From Sarcocystis neurona (taxonomy: Eukaryota > Apicomplexa > Conoidasida > Eucoccidiorida > Sarcocystidae), in contig KL647317.1 of NCBI GenBank assembly GCA_000727475.1, forward strand, positions 935,017 to 999,016: 64,000 bases of DNA, given 5' to 3'. Positions 39,410-53,600 of this stretch are shown here, piece after piece; the first letter of the stretch is position 1; every line of letters starts with the position of its first letter. The notes beneath the pieces are model-generated. The model searched no databases and was not told the origin of the DNA. It saw only the letters and a program-made list of their open reading frames with translations. A program made the position numbers and the translations under genes.

Positions 39410-42400
39410 TGTGCACGTGTACGTAGAGAAACGTTTTACGAATAGCAGATCCTAGGTGGTCTATACGTTGCCACATCGTATGTGTACTCGCACGTCCATT
39501 CTACGTGCGTGCACACGTGCAGACAGATGCGTGCAGCTTGTCTGGTCGAGAACCTACACCGTTGCTGCTGCACATATGTGCGCCTGATGCAGCGTGTCTC
39601 GAGCCCACTGCTGCTGTTGCGTGTCTTTAGGGCGTATTTATTTGAGCAAACGAGAAGACGTCTGCTGGCTGCATGGGCTGCCAACGGAGCTGCTCGTTGA
39701 TCCGCTGTGGCACTCCTACGTCATCAATCCTTCTCGGTATGTTCGTGCGGATGAGTTTCCAGCAGCGGCCGCAGCAGAAGCACCAGTGGGGCGGCGTTGG
39801 AAAGCAGCACAGCAGCAGAACCCCCGCAGCAGAACAGTGTGTCCACACATTTATGTACTCGTGTATGCATATATATGGGTACCTATATACGTGTATAGAT
39901 TTGCGTTGAACCCAAGGAGGGGTTGGGCACACGGTGTATATACACCGTAGGGTCCCATTGTGGATTAATCCTGTCGCAGGGCGTGTGGGCCGGTTGCGCG
40001 ACCTTCACCTGCAGGCCTACAAGCCCTGCCTTTCCAGCGGCTTCGTTGCACTCCAGGTGCATTACTTCTTCGAAGCAGTTGTTATGCTGGGTTTCTGGCA
40101 ACGCTGTTTCACTTTGCTGCGTACATGTAGGCGCCTCTGTGAATTTTACAAGTTCGTCGACGCTTTTCCCGGGACGCATATCACACGCGTCATGCAGAAG
40201 AGTCGTAGCAGCCCTCCGAACTTCTGGGTTTCAACAACAGATGACACGCGCCTCCGCCGCCCATCTGCTGCCGCTGTAACTGTTGCTACTACTGCTACGC
40301 TGCAGCTGCTGCTGTGCTGCTGTTGCTGTGCTGCTGCTGTTACTGTGTTGCCGCTGCTGCTCTGCTACTGCTGCTTTGCTGGTGCTGCTGCTGTTATCGT
40401 TGCTCTTGTTGTTGTGCGCATCACGCTGGTGGGGTTGTTGCTGTTGCGAACCCTGTGCCGCTTCTGCTGCAGCTGCTGTTGCGCTCGCCGCAGTGCTGCT
40501 GACCCAGTGTGCGTCTTCTGTGGCTGCTGGTGTTGTGGGTTGGCTGCTGCTGCAGCTGCGTGCTGCTGGAGTGCGACGGGTGGGGTACGGTGTCTCGTTC
40601 GTATCGAGACGAGCTGATGGCAGAAAAATCAACGGGAGGCACCGTCAGTGCCTCGCCGCTGGCGCCTCTTCTTCGGCGGCACCTGAGCCCGTTCGCAGTT
40701 CCGAACGGGATACCGGTGAAGGTGCGCAGACTCTACAGCGACACTGCTGCCTTTGGAGAAAGGATGTTGCATGCGCCTCCTACCCAGTGGAGGGACTTAG
40801 TATTTGTGTGCATGCGTTGTGGAGACGAAGACGAGGGGATTCTCATGTGGCTGTACCATCTGTTTACATACGGTACGAAGAAGAAAGCGGGCGAACTCTT
40901 CTGTTTCTCTGTTACTTGTTTGCAAGCGCTGCGAAGCAGAAGATAGAGGAACCCTCCCGTGCTTTTGTGATTTGTTTGCATGCGATGTGGACCAGAAGGC
41001 AAAGGAACCTCTCTCTGCCTGTATTATTTGTATGCATGCGGTACGGAGAAGAAGACGGGGGAACTCTTCCATGCCTCTTTTATTTGTTTGCCTGCGCTGT
41101 GAACAAGAAGGGGGGGAAACCCTCGCGTGCCTGTGTTATTTGTATGCAGGCGGTATGGAGAAGACGACGGTGAAACCCTGCTGCGCGTGTGTCAACACTG
41201 CTTTGCTGCTGCTGCTGCGCGTGTGCGTCTGCAGTCTCGACTGCAGCGCCTGAAAAGCCTGGGGTTCCGCACACACTGGGAAGCGAAGGCGGAACTGCAG
41301 CGGAAGTACTTTCACTTTGAACATGGTGACGAGACAATTCCGTTGCTCGCCTTCATTGGCCGGATCACCAGTCAGAAAGGTACACCACAGATATCTACGT
41401 GTCCATCTATCTGTATGTATCCATCTGTCTATATCTATCTATGTCAATCTATCTATCCATCTATCTATCTACCTACTATCTACCCGTCTATCGATCTATT
41501 TATCTTTCTGTGTATCTACCTATATCCATCTACCTATATATATTTGTTTAAGTATCTAAATCTGCCTATCTATATCCATCTGTCTACCTGTTTATCTTTG
41601 TCTCCCTCTCTCTCCCCCTCTGTCTCTTTCTCTCTATATATACATATATATATATATGTATATATATATACACACGTACATATATATATATATATATGTG
41701 CAGAGTTCCATTGCTTGCCTTCATTGCACCAGTCAGAAAGATGCATCACGGCTACGTACACATCCACCTATCTACACCTATTTACTCGTCTCTCTATTTA
41801 TGTATCCATCCTCGTATCTATCTATACCTATCTATATCTCTCAGTGTATCCATATGTATATCTCTATATCCATCTACCTGTCTATCTGTCTGTCTTTCTC
41901 TCACTTTCCCCCTGTGTCTCCCCTCTCTATATACGTATAATTCCGTTGCTTGCCTTCATTGGCCGAATCAACAGTCACGAAGGTGCATCAGAGAAATATG
42001 CATATCCACCTATATCTATATCTATCTACCTAATTGTCTCTCTCTCTCTATATATATATGTCTATCTGTATCTCTCTTTAGGTACTTTCGTTTTCTCTGT
42101 GTATCTCTTTCCGCTCGCTTTCTCACCATCCCGTATTCTCTCTAGTCCGGTAAACGTTTGCATGTGCTTACACGCGTGCCTGTGTGTCTAATGTATCTGT
42201 GTGCGTGTGTACGTGGGTGCGTCGTTGTCCCTGCTGCAGGGAGGGGCGTACAGGTGTGTCCCCATCAATACATCCTCTCCAGCTTCTTCGATGCTTTTTT
42301 GTGTGCGTGTCTGCTGGTTGCTTTGCTTCTATTTTTCTCTCGGCGTGCCACTTGTTTGTGTGGAGCATGCGCGAGAAACTGACACGTGAGGCGCGCGTAT

Positions 42401-42903
42401 CTGCCTCCACATGTTCACAGGTGGTGGAAAGGGGAACTCCACGGCGACGCATGCGCACAGAATTGCACGCATGCGTATTCGCGCGCACCTCTTGACCTGC
42501 GTGCATGCATGTTTACATCCCTGTCACAAATGACCGCACACATCTGTGTGGACCGGGCGTAGTGACAGCGGGAGTCACTGCAAACTCCTGCTTCTGCCTC
42601 ATACTATACATCTGCCTCGCTGCGCATGGAAATGCGCAAACACGTTCTCCTAGGTATATATCGATATATATATGTTAGGTTTATATTATATATATGTGTG
42701 TATATTTCTCTGCGTGGTGATGATGCCTGGTTGAATGCTGTGCTTTCTCGGCGTGCCGCCAGGAGGAGAGCATCAGTGCTCTACGCACTGCATGCATCCG
42801 ATGTACAACTGACGCGGGACTGTGTGCAAATGCGTGGACCTGGGGGCACACGACGACTGCATATGTAGAGGTGTTCGTCTGTCTCGTTTGCATATACATA
42901 GGC

Positions 42904-42939
<36 letters not shown>

Positions 42940-45900
42940 ATAGCTGTGTGTGTCCACGTTCGTATGCCGGTGTCTGTGCATGCACCCGTGTATGAAGAGC
43001 GTGACATTAGCATTTTGACTGATATGCACACACGAGTCTTTGCGCGTCTGTCTGTGTACGTCTGTATCTGTCTAGCTATGGAGAGAACTTCTACATATTT
43101 TTCCTCCTTATTCTCTTTCTCCTTATCTATCAATCTGTCTCCCTTTCTCTCTAGGTATATATATGTATGCATGTACCGACGTTTGTGTGGTGGTGGCTGC
43201 GTGGACGGGCGTACGTCGGGTGGATTGGGCGCTCGTCTGTTTATCCACAGCTTCTGGACTCTGCTGCTGTGTCTACTTGTATTACACATTCATGTATATG
43301 CAGACAAGTATGTATGTGGTGTACACATACACATGTGTATACAGACACGTACGCATATGTAGAGATCCATGTCCATCGACCTATATACATATATGTGGAC
43401 ATACGTACACGTATATTCGTTTCTATGGAAAAAATGGCTCTTAGTACGCGTTGAGGATTACCTGCGTCGACATTCTTGTGGAAGCAGCGGGTTGCTGCTT
43501 TGCGGTGTCGACAATTCTGTATGTGTACATCTGCGCACGTATGTCCTGGGGTGCGTCTCCTGGCGCGCCTCAGTCTCTTTTAGCTCACTCGTATGTGCAC
43601 CCCTGCTGCTGCTATGGCTGTACTACACCTGCTGTTGCTGCTGCACACAAACTCCAGCATATTTATACCTACGAACATACGTGTATTCGACACTCTATTT
43701 GTCTCTTTCTACACGTATAAACTATATATATATATGTAGGTGTGGCGCGCGAGCCTCAGTATACATGTGGACGCGTGTGATTTTGAGCAGACCTCGATAT
43801 ACATGGGAAGTCATATATACACACATATGCGTCTGTATGCATATACGTATATGCCCGTTGCCTATATAAATTACTTGTATACGAGTGTATAAGTGTGTGC
43901 TGTTTGTTACTGCTGCAGGGGTGCATTTGATCGTAGATGTCGCCGAGAGCTTGATCCGTCGCCACGAGGGGCGCGTGCAGATTTTGGTAGGGGGGCAGGC
44001 CAACTGGAAGGACGGCTACGCTTCGAGGTAGGTGTATATGCTCCGCGCCCTGCTGGCGTTGTTGCTTCTCAGACCAGCGGAATTCCACTGCCGCCTTTCA
44101 TATGTTCATAGGTTAGACTAATAGAAGAAAATAAGGTGCCCCGTCGTGCTGCTGTACAGCTGAAGTCGAAGTGGTGCCTTGGAGCTGAAGTCAAAGGAGT
44201 GGGCCTGCTGCTGTAGCTGAGGCGAACGAGCGCCGTGCTGCTGCAGCTGAGATCACACGAATGACTAGCTGCTGCAGTAGCTACTCGATGTGTTGTCGGT
44301 GGACTCGTGTGAAAGTGCTGCGGCGTTGACGGCGCGGGTCTTTCGTCTCCATCACCCCTCCCGTCACACCGCTGCTGCTGCTGCTGCTGTGCCGGGGAGA
44401 GCGACGCGTGGTGAGTGAGGGGAAAGGGCTGCGCGCTTTCATGCAGCAGCGCCGCGTTGTCTCGCTGAGGGAGGTGGGACCACCGCAGCAGGCAGGCCAC
44501 CTATTCGTCAGGGTGCGTGTCCTTCGTATCCGGCCGACGGAGAGAAAAAGTTGGCACGTGAACGCGCTGCAGCAATTGCCGTTAAACGCACAGGCCAGCA
44601 TACGCACACGGCGTGCTATACGGCAAAGTGTACTTCTCTGTAGGTTCGCAGACACACACATATATACATATACGCAGGAGCGGCGTGAGGGACCTCCCGC
44701 GGGGGGGCAGCAACCACCTGCCGCCGACCAGGGCGAAAGAGTGCGCTGCAGGCGACATCGGCAGCAGGAGGAGGAGCAGCAGGAGGAGGAGCAGCAGCAG
44801 CGGCGGGTGGTGGAGTGGTGGTGCGTGCCTCTGCCCAAGCCAACGTGCAGAGATGCAGTCCATTTTCTGTTAGAGCGCGCCGTGTGTGTCTGCTGGCATG
44901 TGCGCCTAACGACGATTGCTGCGGCGCATTCACCTGCTAATTTTTTCTCTCCGTCGACGGGATACGAAGCACACGCGCACTGAAGTGGAAACCGCCCGCC
45001 GCCTTGATACATGCAAGCATATATATATATATACGTGCATACGCATGTGTGTGTGTATTACCTGCGCGTATCCGATGTATACACGTATACCCATATATAT
45101 ATATGTATAATGTATGGCTATGTGTGTGAATGTTTGTATCTACGTGGAGATTTGTGGATGACTGAGCACTCGCCGCACAACAGGCGGGGGTGCATGCCAC
45201 GAGTTTCCAGCGAAGACGGGGCAGAGTGCAGAAGTTTGACGCGTTGCTACGGACACCTGTTTAAACAGCCGTGACTGGCAGGCAACAATCGCTAGACGTA
45301 CAACATACGTGCGTACAACACACGTATATCCACACATACAGGGAAGTGTCTCGGTCCCCATACACGTACAAACACGCATATATGTACAAATATTTATAGG
45401 TGCGTATAGACGTGCACGTAGAAATATTCTCTTAGAGATGTATATGCGTGGCTGTACACATTTATATACGTAACAGTACACATACTCACGCACACACATA
45501 CGTATATATGTAACGTATCTACCTGGCTGTACACCCCTACGTATATATGTGTGTATGTGTCATATTTGCCTGGCTGGAAACATATACATGTATCAACGTA
45601 TATATAAACGTACATACACATATACTTACTTACGTATACATGTGACACATACCTGGGTGTCCATGTGTACGTGTGTACACATATATATATATATAGAGAG
45701 AGAGAGAGAAAGACGGGCACAGATAGGTATAGATAGATATAGGTACAAATGTAGATACAGATATAGATAGAATCAAATAGGTAAATAGGTAGATATTGAT
45801 AAATAGCGTGTTCCAAGTACCTATACTTGATGGGTTTGGATGTAAGAGGTCCGATATGTACGACGTCCGTGTGCCTCGTGGCACCACCTGCGCCACCCGA

Positions 45901-47580
45901 CCCGTCCGCCGTACTCCCTCCGCTTCACAGTTGTCATGCCACTGCTATACATGTAAAAATGTATATATTTATATTATGTTTGCCTCTCTTGTGTTTGTGT
46001 GTGTCTTCATATGTGTTGGTTCTTATCTTAACCGGTACCACTACCATTGTGTGACCGTGTGTGTGTGATGTGTCTGTCTCTCACCTTCTGTCTCTCTGCA
46101 GGTTTGCACACCTTACACGTATGTATATACTTGTGTATACGTATGGTTGTACTGTCATTCTTTATCTGTGGGGTATAGGTGACTCTATATGTATATATAC
46201 CTATATATATATATATATGTGCTTCTATCATATGCATGTGTACGTACATGTGGGCGTCCGCCTGTACATAAAACTGGTGCGGATCTGTGTGCACACACAC
46301 GTCGCGTTAGCGGCGGGGAGGAGAGCGAGCGTGTGCATGCGTTCGCTTGCAGGCCTTGAACAGACGAGTAGCTGCGTATGTGTGTGTGGCTGCGTCAATG
46401 TTGGACTGCTCACAGGTGCGCCAGCCGACTGCTGGCTCTGCGTGCCAACTACCCGTACTCGCTCTGGGCAGAGCCTTCGGAGTTCTTCTCAGACGGTGAG
46501 ACACACAAGCAGCGGAGCAGCAGCAGCAGCATCGCTGGAGACGAGTGGGGAGTAGAAGACTTGCCTTCCCCGTCACTCTGAAGGCCCCAATGACCGGCCG
46601 CTTCGTACCGTCGCTCTCACTGTTGAGGTTTCAGATGTTCGGACGCGTGCGAGAATGTGCACCTGCATCTCTCTCCCTGTACAGATATATACTCCTATGC
46701 ATTAGTTCATATCTACACACCTATAGAGTCGTACGCGACTCATCCGCTAATGTGTATATATATATGTATGTATACTTGTACACACGTGCTGTTACGTGCC
46801 GTGTGCAGGTTTCTTCGTGCGATACAGCATGCGCGTGCGTGTTTATCTATCTGTGTCTGTCTGTGTCTCCCTCTGTCTGTACACAAATGTATATATATAC
46901 ATATGTATAAGGTAAGATATTGGTGACTGAAGCCGCTGTTGGATGTACATGCAAAGGATACCGCACCCACACAGCGCTCAATGAGAAGTGTAGCAGCTGC
47001 GGTAGGCTGGAGCTCAGAAATTATCGGCTGAATCGACAGGCATGCGGCGTAAGTGAAACCACAGGAAGCCTTCGGTCTAGGTTGCCATTTCGTTGAAGGA
47101 AGTGTGCTGAAATTCCGCCACATGCGTCTGTAGTAACAGCAGGAGCGGCAGCAAGCAGCGCGGCCGTCTGCTCGGTGGTGCAGTGTTGCAGTCCCCGCGC
47201 CGGTGCTGCAGCAGCGCAGCTTTTAGCAACCTGGGCGTTCTGCCGCTTGGCGACAGCAGCAGGATTTCTCAGGTGCGTGGGCATCTGCGGCTCAGGTCAC
47301 GAAGCACGCAGCACCGGCGGCGGTGGGTTTTGATTTACAACTGGTAGACCAAGACAGCACGAACAGCAGCAGCAGAAGCACCCCTATCGTGTCGCACCAG
47401 CAGCTGCAGGCCGACTGGAGCAGCTGATGAAGACGAAGCAGCAGGTGAAGCAGCAGGAGCGGAGGTAGGAGCGACTGCAAGTTCTGAGCTGCATCAGCAG
47501 CAGCGTAATTCCGTACCTGTAGTGGGGGAGGACGCGGGAACAATCTGGATGCCTCACGTAGCTTCTGCTGTATTTTGTGA

Positions 47581-47611
<31 letters not shown>

Positions 47612-50600
47612 AGTATATGTATATATGTAAGTGTATAGGCTCGTGCCGTGCGAGCAACAGCAGGAGCAGCAGCTTGTGGTACAAAATCGGCGGCAGCAGC
47701 GATTGGGTGACCGCCCACAGAGGGCGGCAGGAAGGTCGAGCGCGGTGCGTCGTGCTGCGGTTGCTGCTGCATGCGCGCAGGGGCGTTAGTAAATCTGGGC
47801 GCGGATTTTGGTCTGATGCCGTCGATGTTCGAACCCGGTGGCATCGTCCAGCACGAGTTCTTCATTGCCGGCACTCCTGTTATAGGTAGGCGTCTCTCGC
47901 TTCGCGCTCCGCCTTTCTCCTGGGCAGTCTACTTGCATATACTTGGATGAATATGCGTGTGCGTCGTCGCTTTTTTTGTGTGGTGGTGTGTACGTACACC
48001 TGCGTACAGACATATTCGTGCAGATTTTCTCTCGCCACACGTACGCGTGTCTGCGTGAACACATACTTAGTCTCCAGGAATATGCACGTCTACCTACCTC
48101 CCACCTTCTGGCTGCTTTCTTCTTCTGTTCTGCCGTAGAAGTGGTGGAGGAACGGACTTCTACCTTCCACCAGCGTAAAACGCGTCGGCGTCGAAGCTGG
48201 AGGGTGGGCGGTCGCGGTGCGGCGGGGGAGGACAGGGGGGACCTGGCACACACGAACGTTCGTCTACGTATGGGCACTTATATATATACGTGTTGCATGC
48301 ATACAAACGTGTGCAAAAAATACACATATGTGTGTATGCGTGCATGTGTTGTGTGTATACGTAGACCATTAGGGACCATACATGCATTATGCTGACGTGC
48401 TACGCATATATGTATATACATATATATATATATATATGTACGCTTGTGGACGGTCGTGTGTACGTATATGTTGCACATAAGGAGTGGCACGTGGAATGCG
48501 CCGAGGTGCTTTGGTACTACTGAGTTGCGCAAGTGGCTGAAAGTAATACGTGTAAGAGGAGGGGAGTTGTGGGTTAGGAAGGTGCAGCAGCAGCCGCAGA
48601 CGCAGCAGCAGTCTCGGCTCTTTTTGTTACTAGGACGTCGTGTGGTGGCTCGCCTGCGGCTTGCCGCATGCAGGCGCCCTGCCGCCGCTTCCCGCATTGG
48701 CAGAGCCGGCCTGCGTGCAGCTGTCTACAGCCTACGTGTCTGCTCGTGTGTATATGTACACATATATACATATATTTACGGCCTTGAGTATATGTGTGTG
48801 TAGGTGTGTAAATTCTTTTGTTTTCCTGCCTTTTTCTCGTGCTGCTCTCCGTCGCATGACTTCCTCGAGGTGATGCGGTCTATAGGTCTGTACTTACAAG
48901 CGTGCCCCCGTCTGTGACGCCTTCTCTCCGTTGTTCATATACCTACATATATTTATATATATATATGTGTAGATTGTGTGTACACATGTTATTGCATATC
49001 CTTATATATATATGTATATGTATATAAAGGTGCAAGTCGTTTTTTTGTCCGGCACGTGATGTTTTTTGGCAGCAGCCTGAAGAAAGCGGTTCACTTTCGG
49101 GTGCGCAGGCAAGCACACCCGTGCATGCCCTCCTGTTAGCGCACTTGTGGGCGTAGAGGTAAAGCAGAGGTGTGTGTGGGCGTGTTCAAAGGCGTGTTTC
49201 TATTTGTCAGCAGCAGGGAGAAACTTCGCTCTTGTCGCGGTGCCAGCGAATGTGCGGCTGCGTGCAGCGGAGTGTTGAAGAGCCGAGTGTTTTGACGACG
49301 TGTGTTGCGACTGCAGGGGTGGCTGCCGCGGCCGTTGCTGTTCTTACTATGTTGTGCTAGCGGCGGTGTTGCTGCGGGTCATGTGGGCGCCGGTGCTGCT
49401 GCTCCTGCTATCGCTGTGGCTGCCGTGGGTGGTATCTTGCTGCTGCTCCTGCTAGTGCGGCTCCCCAATGCTGCTGCCCTTGCTCCTGCCGCTGCTGCTG
49501 CTGATGCTGCGGTCACTGCTTTCCCTGTCGCTGCTGCTGGTCTGGAGAAGGTGGATAGGGCGCTTTTCTGCTGCGGCTCTGGGGTGCGTGTTGTAGCGTT
49601 CCGGACGGGTGGACTGAAAGATACGGTACATGAAGGAGGAGCAGGTTTTGCTGCTGCCGTCCCTGGGAATCCTGGGAACGAGGCAGCAGTGGGCGGTGCT
49701 GCTGCTGCAGGTGGGGCTGCTGCAGCAGGATCGATCAGGAAGCAAGACGCAATTGAAGCGGCACGACAGAACAACGGCTTCACCTTCGAGTCGTACACCA
49801 CCGGTGACTTCCTTTTTGCTATCGAACGGGCTCTGCGAGTCTTTAAGTAAGTGCTCCTCTGGGTGCTGCAGCACAGCAAGCAGGAGCGGCAGCTGCTGCA
49901 CCAGACGTGAAAAGCAGTCCGCAACAAGACGCCGCAGCAGCTGCTGCGACGGAGAAGAAGAAAAGGAGGAAGAAGCAGCAGCAGAAACTGAGCAGCGCGG
50001 TAGAAGCAGCGTCTCTCATACGGTTTGCAGCGAAACTATAGCGGCAGCATCCGAAGAGAAGAAGCGGCAGCACTAGCAGCTGCAAAGGAACAGCTGAGCA
50101 GCAGCAGCACCAGCAGCTCGAAAAGACAGTGTGAGAGAGCAAAAGTAGCCGCAACAGCAGATGCTGCACCAGAAGAAGTACCAACAAGAGCGGCAGCCAC
50201 CTTCAGGGATGAGGCAGTTGACTGATGGAAACGTCAAGCACCGGCGGCACTGCAGCCGCATGCAGCAGCAGCAGCAGAAGAGTAGCGCACAGGGCAGTAG
50301 CAGCTGGTGCAGGGCGAAGGCAGCAGGAGCAGGAGTTTATTACCCGCAGCAACACTTCTGTAACAGCACCGCGACTTTCTCCAGCAGCAGCAACGCGTCG
50401 GAGTAGCAGTGCTCTGAAGCAGCTGCTCCCAGCAGGAACTCCCTGCTGGAGGGCGGCAGCAGCAGCAGTACACTTGTGCAGGAGTCTTGATGTTCCCCAG
50501 CAGCACCTTTCTGCAGCCGCGGCAACAGTAGCAGCAGCTGCGATACACATCCGCACAGTCGCAGCCATGTTGAGGAGCAGCAGCACCTAGCGCTTCAGAA

Positions 50601-53600
50601 ACAGCGTAGAGCGCGAGGAGCTTGCGTGAGTTCGAGGCAAATTCTTGCTGCTGCTGACGCAGCGTTTCCCGTGTGGTACTGCAGCAGAATATGTGAGGGA
50701 GGGAAGGCCTTCTGCATGACCCCTTGTAACAACAGGCTTGCACGCGCGTGCCTGGATCCGTCAGGAGTGGCGCCGGCGCACATGCAAGCTGCAGCCTCGG
50801 GCATCGCAGAGAGCGCATAGTCACGGCTGCTACCAGCGGCGAGCTCCTTCGCTGCCAAGAAGAGTCCGGTGCGCCGTTGTACAGCAAGTGTCTACGTATC
50901 TGCCGATGAATAAAGGAATCTTCTATATATCAATAAAAAGACAAAGACAGCATATGGCGACACAGTGGAGGTGTCTTGTAGGTGTGTGTGTCTGTGTATG
51001 TGCTCATGCGGGGGCTCACGGATTGGCTCCAGCACTAGCAGCAGCACAGAGCCCACGAATATACGCGTTGCGGTTTAACAGTGCATGCATGCCCCATGGA
51101 CAGTACAGCCAGGAGAAGCGCTGCGCCACGGCCGCATAGAGGAGTGGGAGGAGGCTCCCCCTGGCCTTCTCCAGCGCGCTGCGTCGTTCACGCATATGTG
51201 TACGCTACGGCCGCATAGAGGAGTGGGAGGAGGCTTTTCCGGCCTTCCCAGCGGGCTGCGTCGTCCACGCATATCTGTACGTATGTACTGCAGCTCCGAT
51301 GACCGGCCGAAGGGGGGTGTATTTTTCTGTGCTGCGTGCGTGTCTGTCTGCATGCGACTACATGCGATGCCGCAGTGACAGAGAGAAGTACGAGCATCTT
51401 CGGAGAAATGCGAGGCTCTCGGTTGTTTCTTGCGAAGAGAGTGCACGCGCGTGGCTGCAGGAGTTCGCGCGTCTGCGCAAGAAGATTCCTGTTAATGGCA
51501 AGAAGGCAAGTCTCACTCTTCTTGGCAATGATACGTGCAACAGACACAAACACCCATATATATCTACAGATTTATTACATGTACACGTCAACGTAAATGC
51601 ACAACTTATATACATATATATAAATATGCATACATGTCTATATATATGTGTATGCTCATGCACGCAGCATACGTATATGTACATACGCATACGTGTGTAT
51701 ATATATGTATTTTCATACACACAGCATATATATATATTCATTCACGGAACATACATGTATATATATATATGTATTCATATACGGAACATATATGTATATT
51801 CTCATGTACGGAATATGAATATATATATATATATATTATGTGTTCATACACACAGCATATATATGTATCTATCATAGAAACTTGTGTGTGTAGAGACATG
51901 TCTGCACGTACGGTTGCAGTGCTAATATACATGTATGTAAGAAGAAGAGCAGCAGAACGGTGGCTCGACGGAGTTTAGAAAACAACTGCGAAGGTGTGTT
52001 TCTCTGTCCGTGTGCGTGAAGGCAGCTAGGTAGACACAACTGCGCGGCCGCGCTGTGTGAGGGTTAGCGGTTGCATGCGCCGTGAACGCTCCTGAGGCCC
52101 AGGCACCACTTGCCAAAGACATGCACAGGAACGTAGGCGTGACCCTGTCCATATATAAAAAAACGTCGACGTGAAGACACGCGAGGGCAGCTGTTCGTGC
52201 GGGCTGCACGAGAGTGACGCGCATGCACACACGTGTTCGCTACGCTCAGAGTCGAAGGGAGGTCCACGTCTGCCGTTGGACTTTCTGTACAGCCGGCTGT
52301 CCATCTGTCTCTCTCTGTGTGGCTCTCCCTGCCATTTCTGTCTTTGCATATATCCATCTGTCTCCGCGTCTATATGCGTGTCCCTCTGCTTTCCCGATCA
52401 ATATCTGCTTCTCTGTATATGGCTCTCTCCGTAAATGCCTCTCTCTGTCCGGTTCTGTCCATACCTGTCTGTCTCTGTATGCATATATATATAGTCTCTC
52501 TCTGTATCTGTGTGGACCTTTCCCTTCCTGTCTTTACGTGTGTAACTCTATAGCCGTGTCTGCCTATGTGTGTGTGTCTTGCTCTATCCATTACTGCGTC
52601 TGACCGTACCCGCACACCCCTTGGCTCTCCCCCTGTACAGAACTATCTGTACCCGTCTCCCGTGTGGCTCTGTATCCGTATCCGTTCTTCTGTGTATGTG
52701 GCTCTATTCATAGCTTCTTCTGTCTATATCTGTCTACTTTTTCATTTTCGCTCTCTTTCTCAGCGTCTGTATATATGTGTGAGAATGTCAATGTAAGGAA
52801 ACTGCAGCGCTGTTTGTGGACCGTGTAGGAGCGGCTGCTGTTGTGGGGCGAGAAAGGGTGGAGCAGATTGCCGGGAAGGCACGTGGAATATGGACGACCT
52901 TCCTCGTGGAAGTGTAAGATGATGCGTGCAGCAGCACCAGGTCGGTGTAGACGAACGTGGAGGGGGCTTTTCATGTATTAGTTCCTTGACCGTATGGACA
53001 CCCCACATATTGTAAACTTCTGGATTTATTTGCATGTAGAAGATTTTGCTGGAGATGTGTTGCTGCGCAGGTGAATGATCTCTTCCGGGAGCTGCCCGCG
53101 TGGTCGGAGGCCGAGTGGCTGGTGCGCCGCCAGCGAGCCGCTGAAGCGTACGTACAGCGGGAGCAGCGGCTGTTGCTGCGGCAGCAGCAGCTTGTGCAGC
53201 GACAGGAAGAGGAGGAGGAAGAGCGAGCGTACGTCGCGTTTAAGTCCGTAGGAGGGAAAAAAGAAGCAGCCGACGTATCAGAAGTACCTGCCCGAGATCC
53301 GCTGCAGGAGACGCTGGACGCAGAGCTCGACCTGGCGGCGTCCTCCACGGGTACGAAGCTGCCTCCGGCGACGGTTCTTGAGCTGCTGCAGCGGCGAGAT
53401 CTGCGACAGCAGCGGACTCTGCAGCGACAGCGCTTCAGGCGGATCGCTGGACTGCTGCAGCACCACATCCCCCACATTAAAGCCGGGGAGGAAGAAGAAG
53501 CGAGAGCCAGAGAGACCAGTGCCGAGTGCGCTGCTGCTGCAGGGGCATCCCTCTCCGACGAAGCCGCCAGCCTCGGCGGCGCGGCGAACAGGGCGAGCAA

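Noticed and set aside
40283..41173. 296-codon + strand open frame
   Set aside because: Made of a CTG tract, the shadow of exon 34 in another frame, and the 56-bp minisatellite.
41127..42191. 354-codon open frame running out of exon 35
   Set aside because: After 41,379 it consists of (TATC)n arrays and decoy exon copies; the correct GT5 sequence resumes only at 43,919 in the matching phase.
44408..44983. 191-codon + strand open frame
   Set aside because: Lies between exons 36 and 37, which join perfectly in phase 2; Glu/Gln run is a CAG/GAG repeat.
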